Shown here: in pieces, positions 1 through 11,920 of the stretch | How the letters are laid out: each line of letters opens with the position of its first letter | How positions within the stretch are numbered: the stretch's first letter is position 1 | Assembly (NCBI GenBank): GCA_024449915.1 | Contig: JAMZAV010001982.1 | Location: 186,001-250,000, forward strand | Origin: Sweltsa coloradensis | Taxonomy: Eukaryota; Arthropoda; Insecta; Plecoptera; Chloroperlidae | DNA: 64,000 bases | Reading direction: 5' to 3' | Made by a program: the position numbers and the translations under genes | Notes under the pieces: generated by a model | Seen by the model: only the letters and a program-made list of their open reading frames with translations | The model's database searches: none | What the model was told of the DNA's origin: nothing

Positions 1-199
1 CGCACTTATTTGTAAAGCTTGAAATTAAACATGCTTTTAACCATTATAAATATCTAGTGCTAAAAACACAAGGGGTATATTTGGGGGAACCGTGGGCCCA
101 AAAATGTCAAAAAACAACTTTGAACTTAACAAATTTAATCATTCAAAGTCCATCATACACACCTTGATAGCAAACGAACAACAAAAAGATGTAACATCC
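1..199. other. AT-rich flank, no gene seen
   Basis: AT-rich sequence with no ORF that looks like a protein family. It leads into the A-tract and inverted repeat that starts at 200. Confidence 0.5.
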
Positions 200-763
200 A
201 ACCAAATACAAAAATTTTTTAAAAAAAAAAAAAAAAAAACGGCAGCCAAGCTCTCCTTCAAAAGTCTTCGGCTGTGAATGCTGTGAGATATAGAAGTTGA
301 GCCAAGCTTTTCATTCTTTCTCCCTAGTTTCGCTTTGAAAATAAGTAAGATCATTTCGCCTGTTGACGAGCACCAAGCCAACGATTTTTGTGGTAAAAAA
401 GTAAAATTTTTAAACTCGAAATCATTAAAAATGGCTTGGCCATTGAATTTGGGTCATGGCCAAGAATAGTAAGTAAAATTTTTAAACTCGAAATCATAAA
501 AAAATGGCTTGGCCATTGAATTTGGGTCATGGCCAAGAATTTTTTTTATGATTTCGAGTATAAAAATTTTCCTTTTTTGCCACAAAAATCGTTGGCTTGG
601 CGCTCGTCAACAGGCGAAATGATCTTACTTATTTTCAAAGCGAAACTAGGGAGAAAGAATAAAAAGCTTGGCTCAACTTCTATATCTCACAGCATTGACA
701 GCCGAAGACTTTTGAAGGAGAGCTTGGCTGCCGTTTTTTTTTTACAAATTTTTGTATTTGGTT
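200..763. repeat. Foldback (long inverted repeat) element
   Basis: The left arm (200 to about 440) reappears reverse-complemented at about 535-763. The outer ends are AACCAAATACA and its complement, followed by an A/T run and then CGGCAGCCAAGCTCTCC. The arms differ by scattered substitutions. The centre holds a tandem duplication: a segment of about 70 bp containing ATGGCTTGGCCATTGAATTT occurs at about 400-468 and again at 470-540. No coding capacity is evident, so this looks like a non-autonomous foldback or MITE-type element that would fold into a long RNA hairpin if transcribed. The 764-974 stretch that follows holds nothing recognisable. Confidence 0.8.
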
Positions 764-974
764 AGATATAATCTACTTGTATGATTTAACACATTACAAA
801 TTCTTACTTGTGATATGATGATGATTACTTCTGAAGATTACTATATGATAAAAAGTTGAAACATAAGGTGATAACGAATGTATGGAAGTTTTGATGTTTG
901 GAGACATACCAATTGATATATTCTAACCCTCAATTGTTTGTAACTTATAAAAACTATTTAGGCCTACATGATTC

Positions 975-1967
975 TGATATGTGGCTAGAAGTTGCCACCA
1001 TGTGGCCATCTAATGCCCATATTCTAGTAGTGCTGCCACCACTCACTTACGTGAGAAATACCTGGTAGGTGAACGTGCGTCCTAGGCGCGTGAATCTTGG
1101 AGCTGTGAGGCTGCCAATAAGGGTGCAAGGAGGAAACGTACTTCAGATTACATAGCTCGTTTTATTACCATTCTTATACATATAACATATTTAGCATGTA
1201 TCCTTATTCTAGGGGATTCCTTTATCCTATCTATAGCCCTATTCGGCTTAACCCTTTATATATATTGAAAACATGGTACTTACTTGCTTGGTGATGCGAA
1301 GGTACAGATATTATATTATTGCGCACTGAAGTTAGTTGATGTCACTCATACCGTGAGTTTAGCCATCAGCAATATTCGTAGATAGAAATATACCTTTGTA
1401 ATACTACTTGATTAAATGAAGGAATTATGACAGGGGAATAATATCCTTCTACATTTGGCACCTCAACATTATAACTCCTTAAGCACTTGACTTAAAGCCC
1501 GATAATGTTGGAGAACTCAAATATAGTTTGTCTTACTAAGGTAAGTGGATATTATCAAGTTGGATTTAATTAGGTGTGATCTCACAATCTATTCAGCTCT
1601 TCATATTATTATGTTGCGGCTTAGGCTTTGACATAATGATATTGGAGAACGCTAAATACCATTGTAATTAATTAGGGAGTAAGTATGACTGACTGCGGGC
1701 AATACCCAAGTAGTTCTGCCTGTTGGAAGTGTCTCTAGAAAGAAGGAAGACTCTGTCCCCCACTCTGTTCCTAGCTTCCACCTCTAGTGTCCCTACGTAT
1801 GACTTAATCCAGCTGATCAAGTGGGAACAACAAGTAACCCGTGATGGTGACTAAACGCTCGTGACATGAAGTCTACCAAAGTCTTGTATTGTGTAGACAT
1901 GTGAAATAAGGTGAAACAGAAACTGACTAATATTCTTTAATATTCAAGAGTGTTTCGACACACAACA
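975..1967 (-). repeat. 3' LTR of giant Gypsy element
   Basis: Begins TGATATGTGGC and ends GACACACAACA on the + strand. It is a direct repeat of 24611-25750 with few substitutions. It is about 147 bp shorter than the other LTR because it carries one copy, not two, of an internal tandem unit around 1435-1560. It is the 3' LTR because the element is coded on the - strand. Confidence 0.9.
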
Positions 1968-1985
1968 TCAGCCCCCCGTACGAAC
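1968..1985 (-). other. Candidate polypurine tract
   Basis: Read on the - strand, the bases just before the 3' LTR are ACGGGGGGCTGA, then TGTTG. A G-rich tract in this place is expected as the plus-strand primer. The tract is short and not purely purine. Confidence 0.5.
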
Positions 1986-3654
1986 TTTTGCATACCTTCC
2001 CAAGAGGGTATGGAAAAATCCAACGGCAAGTAAGAGTTGAGTGTCGAATGTCCAATACTAGTGAAACGACCCCACTGGTTCTGAAAATCCCGCGCCACTC
2101 TGAATGAAAGATCACTAGATGAAAAGATTACTCGCACTACGGGAATGAAGTTACAAGATAACGTGTGCACCCATACGAGGCGAAAGGCCAGGCTTAAACG
2201 ATCCAAAGGAAACCCTTGTGAACACGTCCCTTCCAAAATTCGGGCCCAAAATTGGCAATCCGAACTGAAGCGCCCTTTTCCGCAAATGACGTCGAGCGTC
2301 TGCAAGATTGTAACCTCCCCCAAGTATGACTGGTGACCGAATCCCGAACTCACACCCGTTGCGAGCAAACGAGGAAACGTGGATAATCCACAATCCTTTG
2401 TTGAACTAATTGCTCAGAGTAAAACACGGACATTCAGTAAACAAGTGTTCGTTCCACTAAGGTATCGGCAAGTTCCCCTAAACAAAACAATAAAACTGAC
2501 AATACAATGGCCCGTGCCATAAACAAGACTAAAATTATGCTTATGCCATAAACAGACTGAAGTGGACTTCGTACGAGTTTCATCACGATCCGTAGATTTA
2601 AAAAAAATTAAAATTTATGAATTTAATACAACTAGTAACCATTCTAGTAAATTAAAAAACAACCCCTTTGGTCAAATATATATAATTTGTTTAGAAACTC
2701 AAAATAAACAACTGAAAACCTATACTACTTCTAAATCCGAAAACAAAATTTCACAGTAGAATCTCTACTGAAATACGATTTGTTTAGTCATCGTTCATGA
2801 CTTATGAGAACAAAACAATATAAATGAAAGCGCATTATTACATCTGTATACCTTCACACCTGCAAGAAAATACCACAATATCATGGTAACTTAGACCATC
2901 AGTTGTCATTACGACCTGAAAATACAAACATCATAGCCCATACATGGCTATATGCCATAAGAAAATAAAACCAATGACATTAAATCACAATTAAAATAGA
3001 ATATAAGCCAAACCTCTGCGTCCATATGCCCAGTGAACGAAAAGGATGTAGTGACATACCTTCAACGTGCACTAGCCTTATTACGCATATCGTTCGGAAA
3101 ATTATGTTCATGCAAGTAAATCAATTATTGAAACATATTCTGTATTGCGTACTTTCTATGATATGTATCAATGTTAGCCGAAATAAGTATTAAATTATGT
3201 ATTCAATTCCGTTGGTCTGCAAGAAACGGAACCCAACGTTATCAAGTAAACAACCTGCTAGGATTTAAGTAAACAACCAGCTAGGAAGATCAAATTCCTT
3301 TGATTCATCCTATTTCCTGAAATTTAGGCAAGGCTATAACCAAGCCATTAAGTTAGGTTTTAAACATATTTATCAAAATAGACCTAAAATTCAAAATAAA
3401 CTTAGAAAAATAAAATCTTTTCAAACAAACCAAAATATGATCAATGATGAATTAGTCATCGAGACTAAAATCAAGCCATATTAACTTATTGTTAAAAATA
3501 TCATAATCAATCTAAAATTATGTTCATAACTAAAAATAGTACATATCACATAAAACATTCAATATACAGCAATGTATAAGATTTGCTGTAGGTCTATGGT
3601 TATACTTTTGTATACCATAATGTTACGTAGCATGTAAAACATAATCAAAATCTC

Positions 3655-3850
3655 TACAATGTCTGTCATACCCATTATGTGGTTGACTCTTGAAGTATTT
3701 AAAATTAAAAATTGTCTGTCTCACTTCACTTTGGTGGACTCTTGAAGTTTAATAAAATAAAAATGTTTGTCACACTGCTTATCGGTGGACTCTTGAAGTT
3801 GGTTATATACAAAATGTTTGACACACTGCACATTGGTGGACTCTTGAAGC
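3655..3850. repeat. Tandem repeat, about 57-bp period, 4 units
   Basis: Four imperfect units each carry GTGGACTCTTGAAG (GTTGACTCTTGAAG in the first) and an AT-rich stretch ending in AAAATG or similar. Confidence 0.8.
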
Positions 3851-3947
3851 TTGTTTTAACAATAAACATTGATTAATAGTTTTTTCACTTTACATAATAA
3901 TCAAGAAACAAAGCATCTCTGAATATAAAATTGTCCATTACATAAAA

Positions 3948-4030
3948 ATGTTTCACTGAAGAGTGAACAAAAAATGTTTTCACTGAATAGTGTACATTAA
4001 ATGTTTTCACTGAAGAGTGTACATTCACAC
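3948..4030. repeat. Tandem repeat, about 29-bp period, 3 units
   Basis: Three units built on ATGTTTTCACTGAAGAGTG followed by TACATT or a variant. They are near-identical. Confidence 0.8.
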
Positions 4031-5130
4031 GGCGTAATTATTATCAATAGTTCGAATAATGGTCGCATGCGATTGTGAGACCCAGACGTGAGTCACATTG
4101 GTACATTGGTCCTATTGAACCAAGATAGCAACAACACTATCTGACGGCGTTTGAGATGCGTCAGTGAAAATACTATTTGTATTGTGTGTTGCTCTACAAG
4201 TTCGATTAGTATTGTGTCGTTTAGCTGCCTGTTTCGGCGATATTGCGCCTCGGAGCGCCGTGGAGTTGAACTCATGTCCTCGCGACCGACGCTGGTAACT
4301 GGTAAGTACCACGTTATTGTATTTAACGTGTACTCGTGTTTAGTATCTTCTGTTGGTAGCTAGGGGATGATTGCTGGGCTCGCCCCTGATGGTGGTGTGC
4401 CGGGCAATCGTGTAGAAAGTTCTCTGCTTTGGGACTGCTAGAGATGTAGTTAACTTCCCATCCCCCAGTACTCGCCTCGGGTTTCCCATTTGAACCCTTG
4501 CCACGATCGAATCTCCGTGGTCACGTGGCCCCGACTCCGTGTCGGTGAAGTCTCTGCGAATTCCCGACTCGAATCGTTCTGAAATTTACAAAATATTAGT
4601 TCACTAGTATTTACATTATTTTAACCCTACTATAATATCACGTATTGAATTACGGATAACAATCAAAAGCCCATATTTGGACTGTTTATATCAACGTAGT
4701 GCACTGTATTGCCGTGAAATTGCATTTTATGATTCCAATTTGTTATGCAAGTTATTCATCTGAATCCTGTATATTAATTATCGATATTATGCTAGCATTG
4801 GTAGAGCAATCCTTGCAATCAAAGTAATATTCGTCTGAGGGGACTATAAAGTGGTTCTGTTTCTGATTATATCTCTGTCCATGATAGGTACAGGACAATA
4901 ATGAGCATTATTAGAAACTGACTTGAACCATAATTGTGTGTGCGTTATACTGCACCCATTGTAATAGTATTCAAAATATTCAGCCGTGATTAGTAATCAA
5001 TATTAAAGTTATTAATTGATATTTCCTTAAATAATAATTTGTGAACCAAGGTACATATATATTAATATGTATGACTGCGTTTTTAAGACCGTCGAGGATA
5101 TAGCTTATACTGTCTGTGATCCTCCATATT

Positions 5131-5340
5131 TTATCCAAGTCGTTGCGGAACGATGGTCCTGGCTTCAAAGCTCTCGTCGGACACATCTCCTCCCATTGGC
5201 TCTGAGGTCAAGACGCTAGACGATTCTGTAATTGGTACTATGACGTTGGGTTGATTTGGAATCAATGTAGGAATTCGTGGAACACAACATCCTATTATTC
5301 TGAAAACACACTTTCTCTTCCACACAAATACAACTACAAT
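5131..5340 (-). CDS. Possible transmembrane exon or ORF remnant
   Basis: I do not recognise this ORF. On the - strand the frame opens after a stop that overlaps a possible AG acceptor at about 5361. It begins with a strongly hydrophobic stretch (LLIIVVVFVW), then a basic stop-transfer-like KRKC, then about 50 polar residues to a stop, which is the layout of a single-pass membrane tail. It sits between integrase and 3' LTR, where retroviral-type elements may carry an envelope gene. No ectodomain can be read upstream, so an envelope assignment is not supported. It may be chance. Confidence 0.2.
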   Translation of the reverse strand: MVVVFVWKRKCVFRIIGCCVPRIPTLIPNQPNVIVPITESSSVLTSEPMGGDVSDESFEARTIVPQRLG

Positions 5341-5639
5341 GATTAGTAACACTCTTATTACCTAGCAAATTTAGCTATACTTGTACACATTTATCATCTA
5401 GGTGCCCGTTAGGGCGCCGCAGCCAAGCCGCGGTGCGCTACACACTCAAGCACCTTATACACCAAGCAGAGTTGGGGTGATTTCGAGGTGTTACCCAGCT
5501 GTCATGTAACGTGATGTGAACTTGAAAACTATCACAATCGAGGGGATTTAGGTACCTGACAACACATGCCAAATTTTATTCGGGTACGATTATTCCTTCT
5601 TGGTGAAAAAATGGCTTGAAACATGCTCAAAATCACTTT

Positions 5640-5840
5640 AAGGATGTTAGCTACTGCTACTGCCTACTACTGCCTACTACTGCTACTGCTAACATCTAAT
5701 ACGTCGGCCCGCGATTCTGACCAGACGGGTGGGACTACAATGTTCATATTTTACATGGACATTAAGGTTATAGAAATATAGTCTCTTTTGAAAAAAAAAG
5801 TTGAAAAAGTTTGTTGGAAGGCTTCCAAATAAAGGTTTTA
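5640..5840. repeat. CTACTGC microsatellite plus MITE fragment
   Basis: The stretch 5648-5692 is built of CTGCTACTGC and CCTACTACTG repeats flanked by GTTAGC and GCTAAC. From 5715 the text (GACGGGTGGGACTACAATG, then ATTTTACATGGACATTAAGG) matches the 3' part of the CTAGG-family elements seen at 14580 and 58230. It is a truncated copy. Confidence 0.65.
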
Positions 5841-7095
5841 AAATAAGCCTTAAACACTTGGCATACAATCAACAAGTAACCATAGTTACTTGACACTTGT
5901 TGACGGTATAAGCAGAGTTAGGCGGGAAAGTGCGATACGTAAACAAATAGCGGACATTTAAAATTTTTCTTCTTTGTGTGGAACGAGAAAAGGTGTCATT
6001 ATACTCTCATAAAACAAATCAGAAACCGTCCCTGGCCTAGGCCCAGATGTGGAAAATTATTTATAATGCAAAAGTGTAGGTCTAAAGTTCCATTTGGCTA
6101 TAGGACTAGTAAAATTCATACTTACATTACATGTTTGACAAGCCTAGCCAACCCTATGCCAGCACAACATTGTTCTGATATGAACTTGCTCAACTGTTTG
6201 TTTACATAATTGCAACAATCAAATCATTTCATACAACTTGTCTTTCGATTGGCCCGCGTTTATGAAGGCACTGCCATCTAGAATAAATATAGAACTTTTT
6301 CGAGCTCTTTGCTATACGCAAATCTTTTTAAAGTGTTTGGATTTCGTGATACTCTTTCAACCATAGACATCCTATATAATTGGCTAGACCAGCAGTCGGT
6401 GGTCCACTTCCGGTACAATTAGAAGCCATCTTAAAATGACAGTTTACATGTTAATCAAATGGGAGCGATTTGTGGCCAAATAGTTCTCAAGATTGCCGCC
6501 AGGTTGACAGGTCAGCATACTAGCCTTTAACACCAAGTGATTACTAAATTCCCTTATGCAATCACTTCGTATTGTTTCTTTGTTTAATACCATGCTGCAC
6601 AAGCTAAAACCATATCAAAACAATCCAGTAAAATACTTTATTGCATTAAAAAAGCATAAATTAAAACACCAAATCGCCATCTTGAAATGGGCCGGTTGAG
6701 TCTTCAATTTGCTACGCTCGCGCCTGGGCGGAGGTATAGGAGACTGCTAATCTAGCCTACTATAGGGGCTTAATATCAATGCTTTCAACTCACAACCCAT
6801 GACGTTTCCACGATACCGTTCAAGAATACCAATTCCTTCGAAAACGAAAACGACTTCGTTTTCAAATTGCGTTTTCAACTCATCTCCCACGAACTCAAGA
6901 ATTGGGTCCAGTCCTTATACCGTCGTTATACTATGGTTATACCACCTATACCCAGGATGTACATGAATCCGGGTCTAGATATTTTACATCCTATATTGTT
7001 ACTGCTAATACCATAGAATTTAAATCAATTTTGATAAAAATATTATATTTTAGCAAATAATTTTGTAATGGAACTTGAAAAAGTAATGAGATCAC

Positions 7096-7466
7096 ACACA
7101 TAACAAAAACTTGTAGAAATACAGCCAAACCTTACACACTCAAAAGGAATGAGATCTAAAAAAAGGGCCAAGCTCATCTACCCTTCCACATAAACGTACA
7201 GTGTCCCATAACAGCATCCTCGAAAAGCTTGGCAAAATAGAATTTGCATGTTATTACGTTTAAATTAATTAGAAAAAAAGAACTTGGATAAACTATTACG
7301 TTAAATTAAAAATCGCAAATTCTATTTTGCCAAGCTTTTCGAGGATGCTGTTATGGGACACTGTACGTTTATGTGGAAGGGTAGATGAGCTTGGCCCTTT
7401 TTTTAGATCTCATTCCTTTTGAGTGTGTAAGGTTTGGCTGTATTTCTACAAGTTTTTGTTATGTGT
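7096..7466. repeat. Perfect 152-bp inverted repeat (hairpin)
   Basis: Arm 7096-7247 is, base for base by my reading, the reverse complement of 7315-7466. The arms are separated by a 67-bp AT-rich loop. They include AGGGCCAAGCTCATC and CTTGGCAAAATAGAATTTGC. No ORF or transposase accompanies it. A transcript through it would form a long perfect dsRNA stem. The absence of any mismatch in decayed surroundings implies recent formation or gene conversion. Confidence 0.9.
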
Positions 7467-9542
7467 TAAATATTACAATTATCATTTTACTAACATTAGG
7501 CATATCGTAATCGCTACTAATGTATAACTTCACAAAGTAAACATTCTCTTGACCATCCTTATTCTGTTCAAACTCTTTCTGCTTGTATTCATGACTCATG
7601 TTGTAATTATTCGTTTGTCACATACTTATTGATTCTTTCTGAATTGGAACAATACTCAGTTTCTCGTCCTAGGTACTCGTATGAGTAAATCGATCTTTAA
7701 TTGAATCATTATTTAATCCTTTATTTATTTGGTAACATGTAATTCGGTAACTAGTGATAACATAGTCTTTGTGAATAGACAACATCCCCTTGCAAATCGG
7801 CTAGGTCTATAGTCCTAGCAAAAGATGTAGGACTTCCAAGACAATTAAAAACGATCCACTCGCCCCCTCATGTATTTCCGTCCTAATCTTCGATCCCATG
7901 GTCGATGTGTGCTCTAAACACCCTTGACATATGTTACCTATCATAATTGACTTAATTACCTAATTAGTGTTGTCCGACTTCGGTTTGCAATTCTTGTATT
8001 TACTATTATTGTTATTATTAATATTCTGATGTGAGTGGGGTTTTCTTACTACCTGTCTGTTAGCTCAGGTTAATTGGCCTAATCAACCTGTGCTATCTGT
8101 GGTCTACTACTTTCAATCCTTGAATTCCGTTATGACTCTATTCATTGGTCGCGATTACCCTCCTTACTATTCGACCTAGTGGCCGATACTCTACTGTTTA
8201 CACTTTATTTACACTAATACCAGTAGTGAGGTTATGTGCACAACTACCTAATTACCTCCGATAACATTTAACCGTTATTTAATAATTATTTGACAATTCT
8301 TCACGTAATTGTACAAGATCGCACATAAAAATCACAATTTTAATCTACAGTTATGTCGCAAATGCCTATATCGTATATTATTATTGTCACGTTATCATCA
8401 TTGCTATCTCTAAAACATAAATTTCGACTTTCCTATTGCTATATTTCAACAATTGCTATTTTGTGCATATATTTTTACATTTTAATATTATTCGTCTGTT
8501 TGTACATTTTCGATTTGTAATTATCTACATTATTTGATTTATTCTGACTACAATCGCCATTCGTACATTTTGTTATAAGTTCTTTCACTGTGTAGTGAAA
8601 CAAATACTTTATAATTGTCAATATTATTCTAATTTCTCAATTATTTATTACCATTAACTTATTTGTTGCACAATTTAAATTCGTTCTAAATATAATATAT
8701 CTATTTATAATCTATATCCGCATATTCTTACATTTATCCTATTTTCTTAATCACTCGATATCTTTTATCAATTAGATCATTTTCGTTTACAACTACACTA
8801 ATTGTTGACATTTCATTAACTTTAATCGCAATTCACTCGTATGTCATCCTAGTTTTAGTCTGACATATCAAAGGTCTTCTATTATCTATACTTCGTTAGA
8901 TTATCTCCTTATCATTACTTCCAACTTTTGATCACTTTTTACACTTGAAACAGATTATTAACTAACAATTAACATTTCCCACTATTATTGCTTTATAATG
9001 GTTACTCAACATAATACATTATAAACCTACAATCTTTAAACCAAAAGAAAAGAAAGAAAGAACGGCATATCTCGACTTTTAATCTATATAGATTATAGTA
9101 CATCCACAATATTGCCGATTTTCTCTCCCAATCTATCATACCTATTTATATCTATGTTTCTCTCATTTATATCCGTTTCTCTTATTACTACAAAATATTT
9201 AATTTCTCCATTACTTTATTTCGCCATTTCTCTATTTCTCTATTTTCATCAAATCTATTATCTAAAAACACTTTATATCCTTATCTACAATAATATTCCT
9301 GTAATGTTAGTAATGTAAGTAATAAGTACTTTTCTTAATCTACAAACAAAACATTTGCGCTAATCAATGTCAGCTATCTGCCTATTAACTTAGAATGTAA
9401 GTAATTAATTTTGTTATCATTACTTTTACAAAATTTGCAATATGATAGAATCCAAAATTTTAAAATCACGAAAATTTATAATCCAGCTGTATAAATCCTT
9501 TAATTCAAACTAGTTTTAAGTATTGAGAAACAATTTTGTTAA

Positions 9543-9851
9543 TCAAGGCAGACCTCTGCTTACGTATTTAACTTTCTTATCACACATTTTTCTCTGAGCA
9601 TTGTTTTCCAATGCTTTGCGTGATAAGTTGCGTGTTCTTGTAGATCGTCGCGGGAAGATTTTCTGTATTGATTTAAACAATGACCGTTTCTCTTTGATTA
9701 CGGTTGGTTGATTAGGTGTTGACAACCTTGAAGGCGTAACTTCAGTAGGAGTAAACACCTTCCTTATCGCCCCAGTTTCTCGCCCTGGACCTGGACCTGG
9801 CGTCGTGAACGGCCTTGGTTCAGTCCTTGCATGTTCTCTCGCGATGAACAC
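9543..9851 (-). CDS. C-terminal Pol extension in a shifted frame (102 codons)
   Basis: A Pro/Arg-rich frame that overlaps the last 32 bp of the integrase ORF. It contains PGPGPGRE and a basic KIFPRRSTRTRNLSRKA stretch. No catalytic motif is visible. It may be the tail of the polyprotein reached by a frameshift, or the original C-terminus before an indel. It has no family assignment and could be an unselected open frame. Confidence 0.35.
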   Translation of the reverse strand: MFIAREHARTEPRPFTTPGPGPGRETGAIRKVFTPTEVTPSRLSTPNQPTVIKEKRSLFKSIQKIFPRRSTRTRNLSRKALENNAQRKMCDKKVKYVSRGLP

Positions 9852-11247
9852 GTGGTGGCGAGTTATGATTAACTAAAATCATGTTATTGTCTGTCCTTGG
9901 TTCGATCCTCGGTTCCAAGATTTTAGTAGGAGCAAAGGGGTCGTAGACTGTTGGGTCCACGTTTAGAAGATCTTCATCGGTCATTTTAGGCATTAGCACA
10001 TCGTAATGCCGTGCCCTCTGTTTTTCGTCTTGTTTTATACGATCCATCCATTGTTTACGTGTAAGATTAGTATAATGGCACGTATCTCTTTGATTACTGT
10101 TTTTATTGTTATTCTGGCGCGTCCTAGACCTCTCGTCTTCTGACGTTTCATTATCTGATGGCTCACTCTCTTCACCACTGTTCTCGGTAATAACTTTGGT
10201 GTTGTTATTATCAGCTCGCGTCCTGCCAGATGTTGTTTGTGTATCCAAACAATCGTTTATCTCTGCTTCCATATCAATGTCCGATTCTACACTGTTAAGT
10301 CGAGTTTGTAGTGTAGTTGTTTCATAGAAATGTTTGAGTCTATTGACATGTACGGTTTGCTTCTTGAATGTATGTATGTGTTGAATGTATGCTGTGACTA
10401 CTCTTTTAATATCTAGTATTCTGAATGGGCCGGACCAAAATTTGGCCCATTTGCGTTTTTCAGACACTTTTAAGACAGGAGTGTATAAAAACACTAGATC
10501 TCCGATTTTAAAATCTAGTTTTGTAACTTTCTTGTTGTATTGTTGTTCATTGCGCTCCGCGCTATGTTCTAGATTTTGTATGGTATGATCATAAACTGTT
10601 CTTAATCTCATCTGTAGTTCGCTCGGGTAATGTTCATCTTGATTATATTTCATGATTAGAGGTTTCGAAAATTCGCTGTAAGGAAGACGCATATCTCTAC
10701 CAAAGAGTAAATATTGAGGACTATAGCCTGTGGCTGATGATATATTACTTCTCATCGCCATCAATATTAATGGTATGAACGTGTCCCATTTAGTTGGTGC
10801 CTTATCTATGTAATATGACATGATTCTATGCAGTTGACGATGGGAAATCTCGATGCAGCCATTAGATATTTTAGCATAGGCTGTCGTAGTTAGGTGTTTG
10901 ATGTTTAATATTTTCATTACTTCCTCAAATACACCTGATATGAAGTTACTACCGTTATCAGAGATAACGATTTCTGGAGATCCGAAGATAGTGATAATGT
11001 TATCAACAAAGGCTTTCGCTATCGTGTTAGATCGTTGGTCTTTGATTGGTATAAACACTGGGTATCTGGTGAATCGATCTATGACTGTTAAGGATAGGAC
11101 ATAGGGAGCTTCAATATGATGCAGTTTCGCAAGAGCGCGCCACGATAGTGCAATTTTTTCCTTTATGCCATTTTTACCCAAAACATTTCCCCTCCTGTGC
11201 CAGCCCGCCTCACTCCAGTCCAGCGGAGTGCACGTGCAGTCCTCCAA
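9820..11247 (-). CDS. Gypsy integrase, catalytic core (second half) and C-terminus
   Basis: Integrase inserts retroelement cDNA into host DNA. From about residue 52 the frame is a clear retroviral-type integrase core: SLTVIDRFTRYPVF, the second catalytic Asp in VISDNGSNF (about residue 97), and the catalytic Glu (about 133) in a degenerate NGCIEISHR where family members have a longer HP-SNG-IER-type motif. The Asp-Glu spacing of 35 residues is canonical. A GPY/F-like module follows (WSGPFRIL at about 269-276, then VHVNRLKHFY). The last 165 residues are an acidic/Arg tail. Residues 1-51 come from GC-richer inserted sequence and are not integrase. The missing first part (zinc finger and first Asp) is at the end of the 18174-20300 ORF, about 7.2 kb away. 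Confidence 0.88.
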   Translation of the reverse strand: MEDCTCTPLDWSEAGWHRRGNVLGKNGIKEKIALSWRALAKLHHIEAPYVLSLTVIDRFTRYPVFIPIKDQRSNTIAKAFVDNIITIFGSPEIVISDNGSNFISGVFEEVMKILNIKHLTTTAYAKISNGCIEISHRQLHRIMSYYIDKAPTKWDTFIPLILMAMRSNISSATGYSPQYLLFGRDMRLPYSEFSKPLIMKYNQDEHYPSELQMRLRTVYDHTIQNLEHSAERNEQQYNKKVTKLDFKIGDLVFLYTPVLKVSEKRKWAKFWSGPFRILDIKRVVTAYIQHIHTFKKQTVHVNRLKHFYETTTLQTRLNSVESDIDMEAEINDCLDTQTTSGRTRADNNNTKVITENSGEESEPSDNETSEDERSRTRQNNNKNSNQRDTCHYTNLTRKQWMDRIKQDEKQRARHYDVLMPKMTDEDLLNVDPTVYDPFAPTKILEPRIEPRTDNNMILVNHNSPPRVHRERTCKD

Positions 11248-11618
11248 CGCTGTGCCGACGCGACGGCCTTGTGTGGCCTCGAATTTCTACCACTCCACCA
11301 CTCGAAACAAAATACAAATGTAAAACCAATAAACTAATCTGCAGCATCACTGCTATAATTTCTATAATATGGATCCTCCTTACTTATTAATTATTTACTG
11401 AACTTATTACATCGTATAGTGAAGCCGTGTTCTGGCTATGTGAACTTGTGAAATTATAGGTTTATTTTGGTTGGTTGTTTTTGTATAATTAATCATTGTA
11501 TGCCAGTGTTGTACTCTTTACCATATACCATTATACAATAATACGAAAAACTATTAATAAATTGTTATACTATAATTATACAGACTAAATTGTCTTCATT
11601 TCTCGATTATTTTGTTGG

Positions 11619-11790
11619 TCGGGAAACACTCATGTAGGTGGAATTATTTAATACAATTCAGAAGTTAAAAAAATCCATCCCGATCAGGGCTCGAACCCCA
11701 GTCTCCCACATCCAGGTAGGCGCCTCAGCCAACTAGACCACCGAGACGGTAACTATTTAACTTCTGAATTGTAGTTGCATTATAGATCTG
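11619..11790 (-). repeat. Hairpin repeat with tRNA-like core (copy 1)
   Basis: On the - strand 11747-11677 reads like a tRNA. A GTCTCGG start pairs with TCGGGAT at the 3' end allowing wobbles, the A-box is TGGTCTAGTTGG, the B-box is GGTTCGAGCCC, and a run of seven Ts (11673-11667) is a Pol III terminator. The anticodon stem is plausible but the loop is about 6 nt, so this is tRNA-derived rather than a working tRNA. The core is enclosed by an inverted repeat (ATACAATTCAGAAGTTAAA at 11652-11670 and its complement near 11757-11775). A head motif GGTCGGGAAACACT lies at 11617-11630. Confidence 0.7.
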
Positions 11791-11920
11791 AATGGATGGA
11801 ACAGTACTGCAACGAATATCTGTTGCCTTTGAAGTTTGAACTGACCAAACAAACATTATTAATAATTTCATTACCTTACGCAGGTATGAGCGAGGGTTTA
11901 TTTCTAATTGGTTAGTCGGG

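Larger units (their letters stand above)
1986..9542 (-). other. Long 3' non-coding region of the giant Gypsy element
   Basis: About 7.5 kb between the end of the integrase reading frames and the 3' LTR. There is no env-like or other recognised ORF, and most of it is very AT-rich. It holds two short tandem arrays (3655-3850, 3948-4030), a possible transmembrane exon (5131-5340), a triplet repeat with a MITE fragment (5640-5840) and a perfect inverted repeat (7096-7466). A 143-codon frame at 2368-1937 (-) runs into the LTR and has no recognisable features. Confidence 0.6.

Noticed and set aside
1937..2368. 143-codon - strand frame next to the 3' LTR
   Set aside because: It runs into the LTR, shows no domain, membrane segment or family pattern, and overlaps other open frames of similar length.
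9112..9318. Hydrophobic 68-codon + strand frame, possible membrane protein
   Set aside because: AT-rich low-complexity sequence gives Phe/Ile/Leu/Tyr in any T-rich frame. There is no start context or conservation argument.
11677..11747. Functional tRNA gene on the - strand
   Set aside because: The anticodon loop appears one base short, the T-arm is imperfect, and the unit recurs inside inverted repeats with decayed copies.
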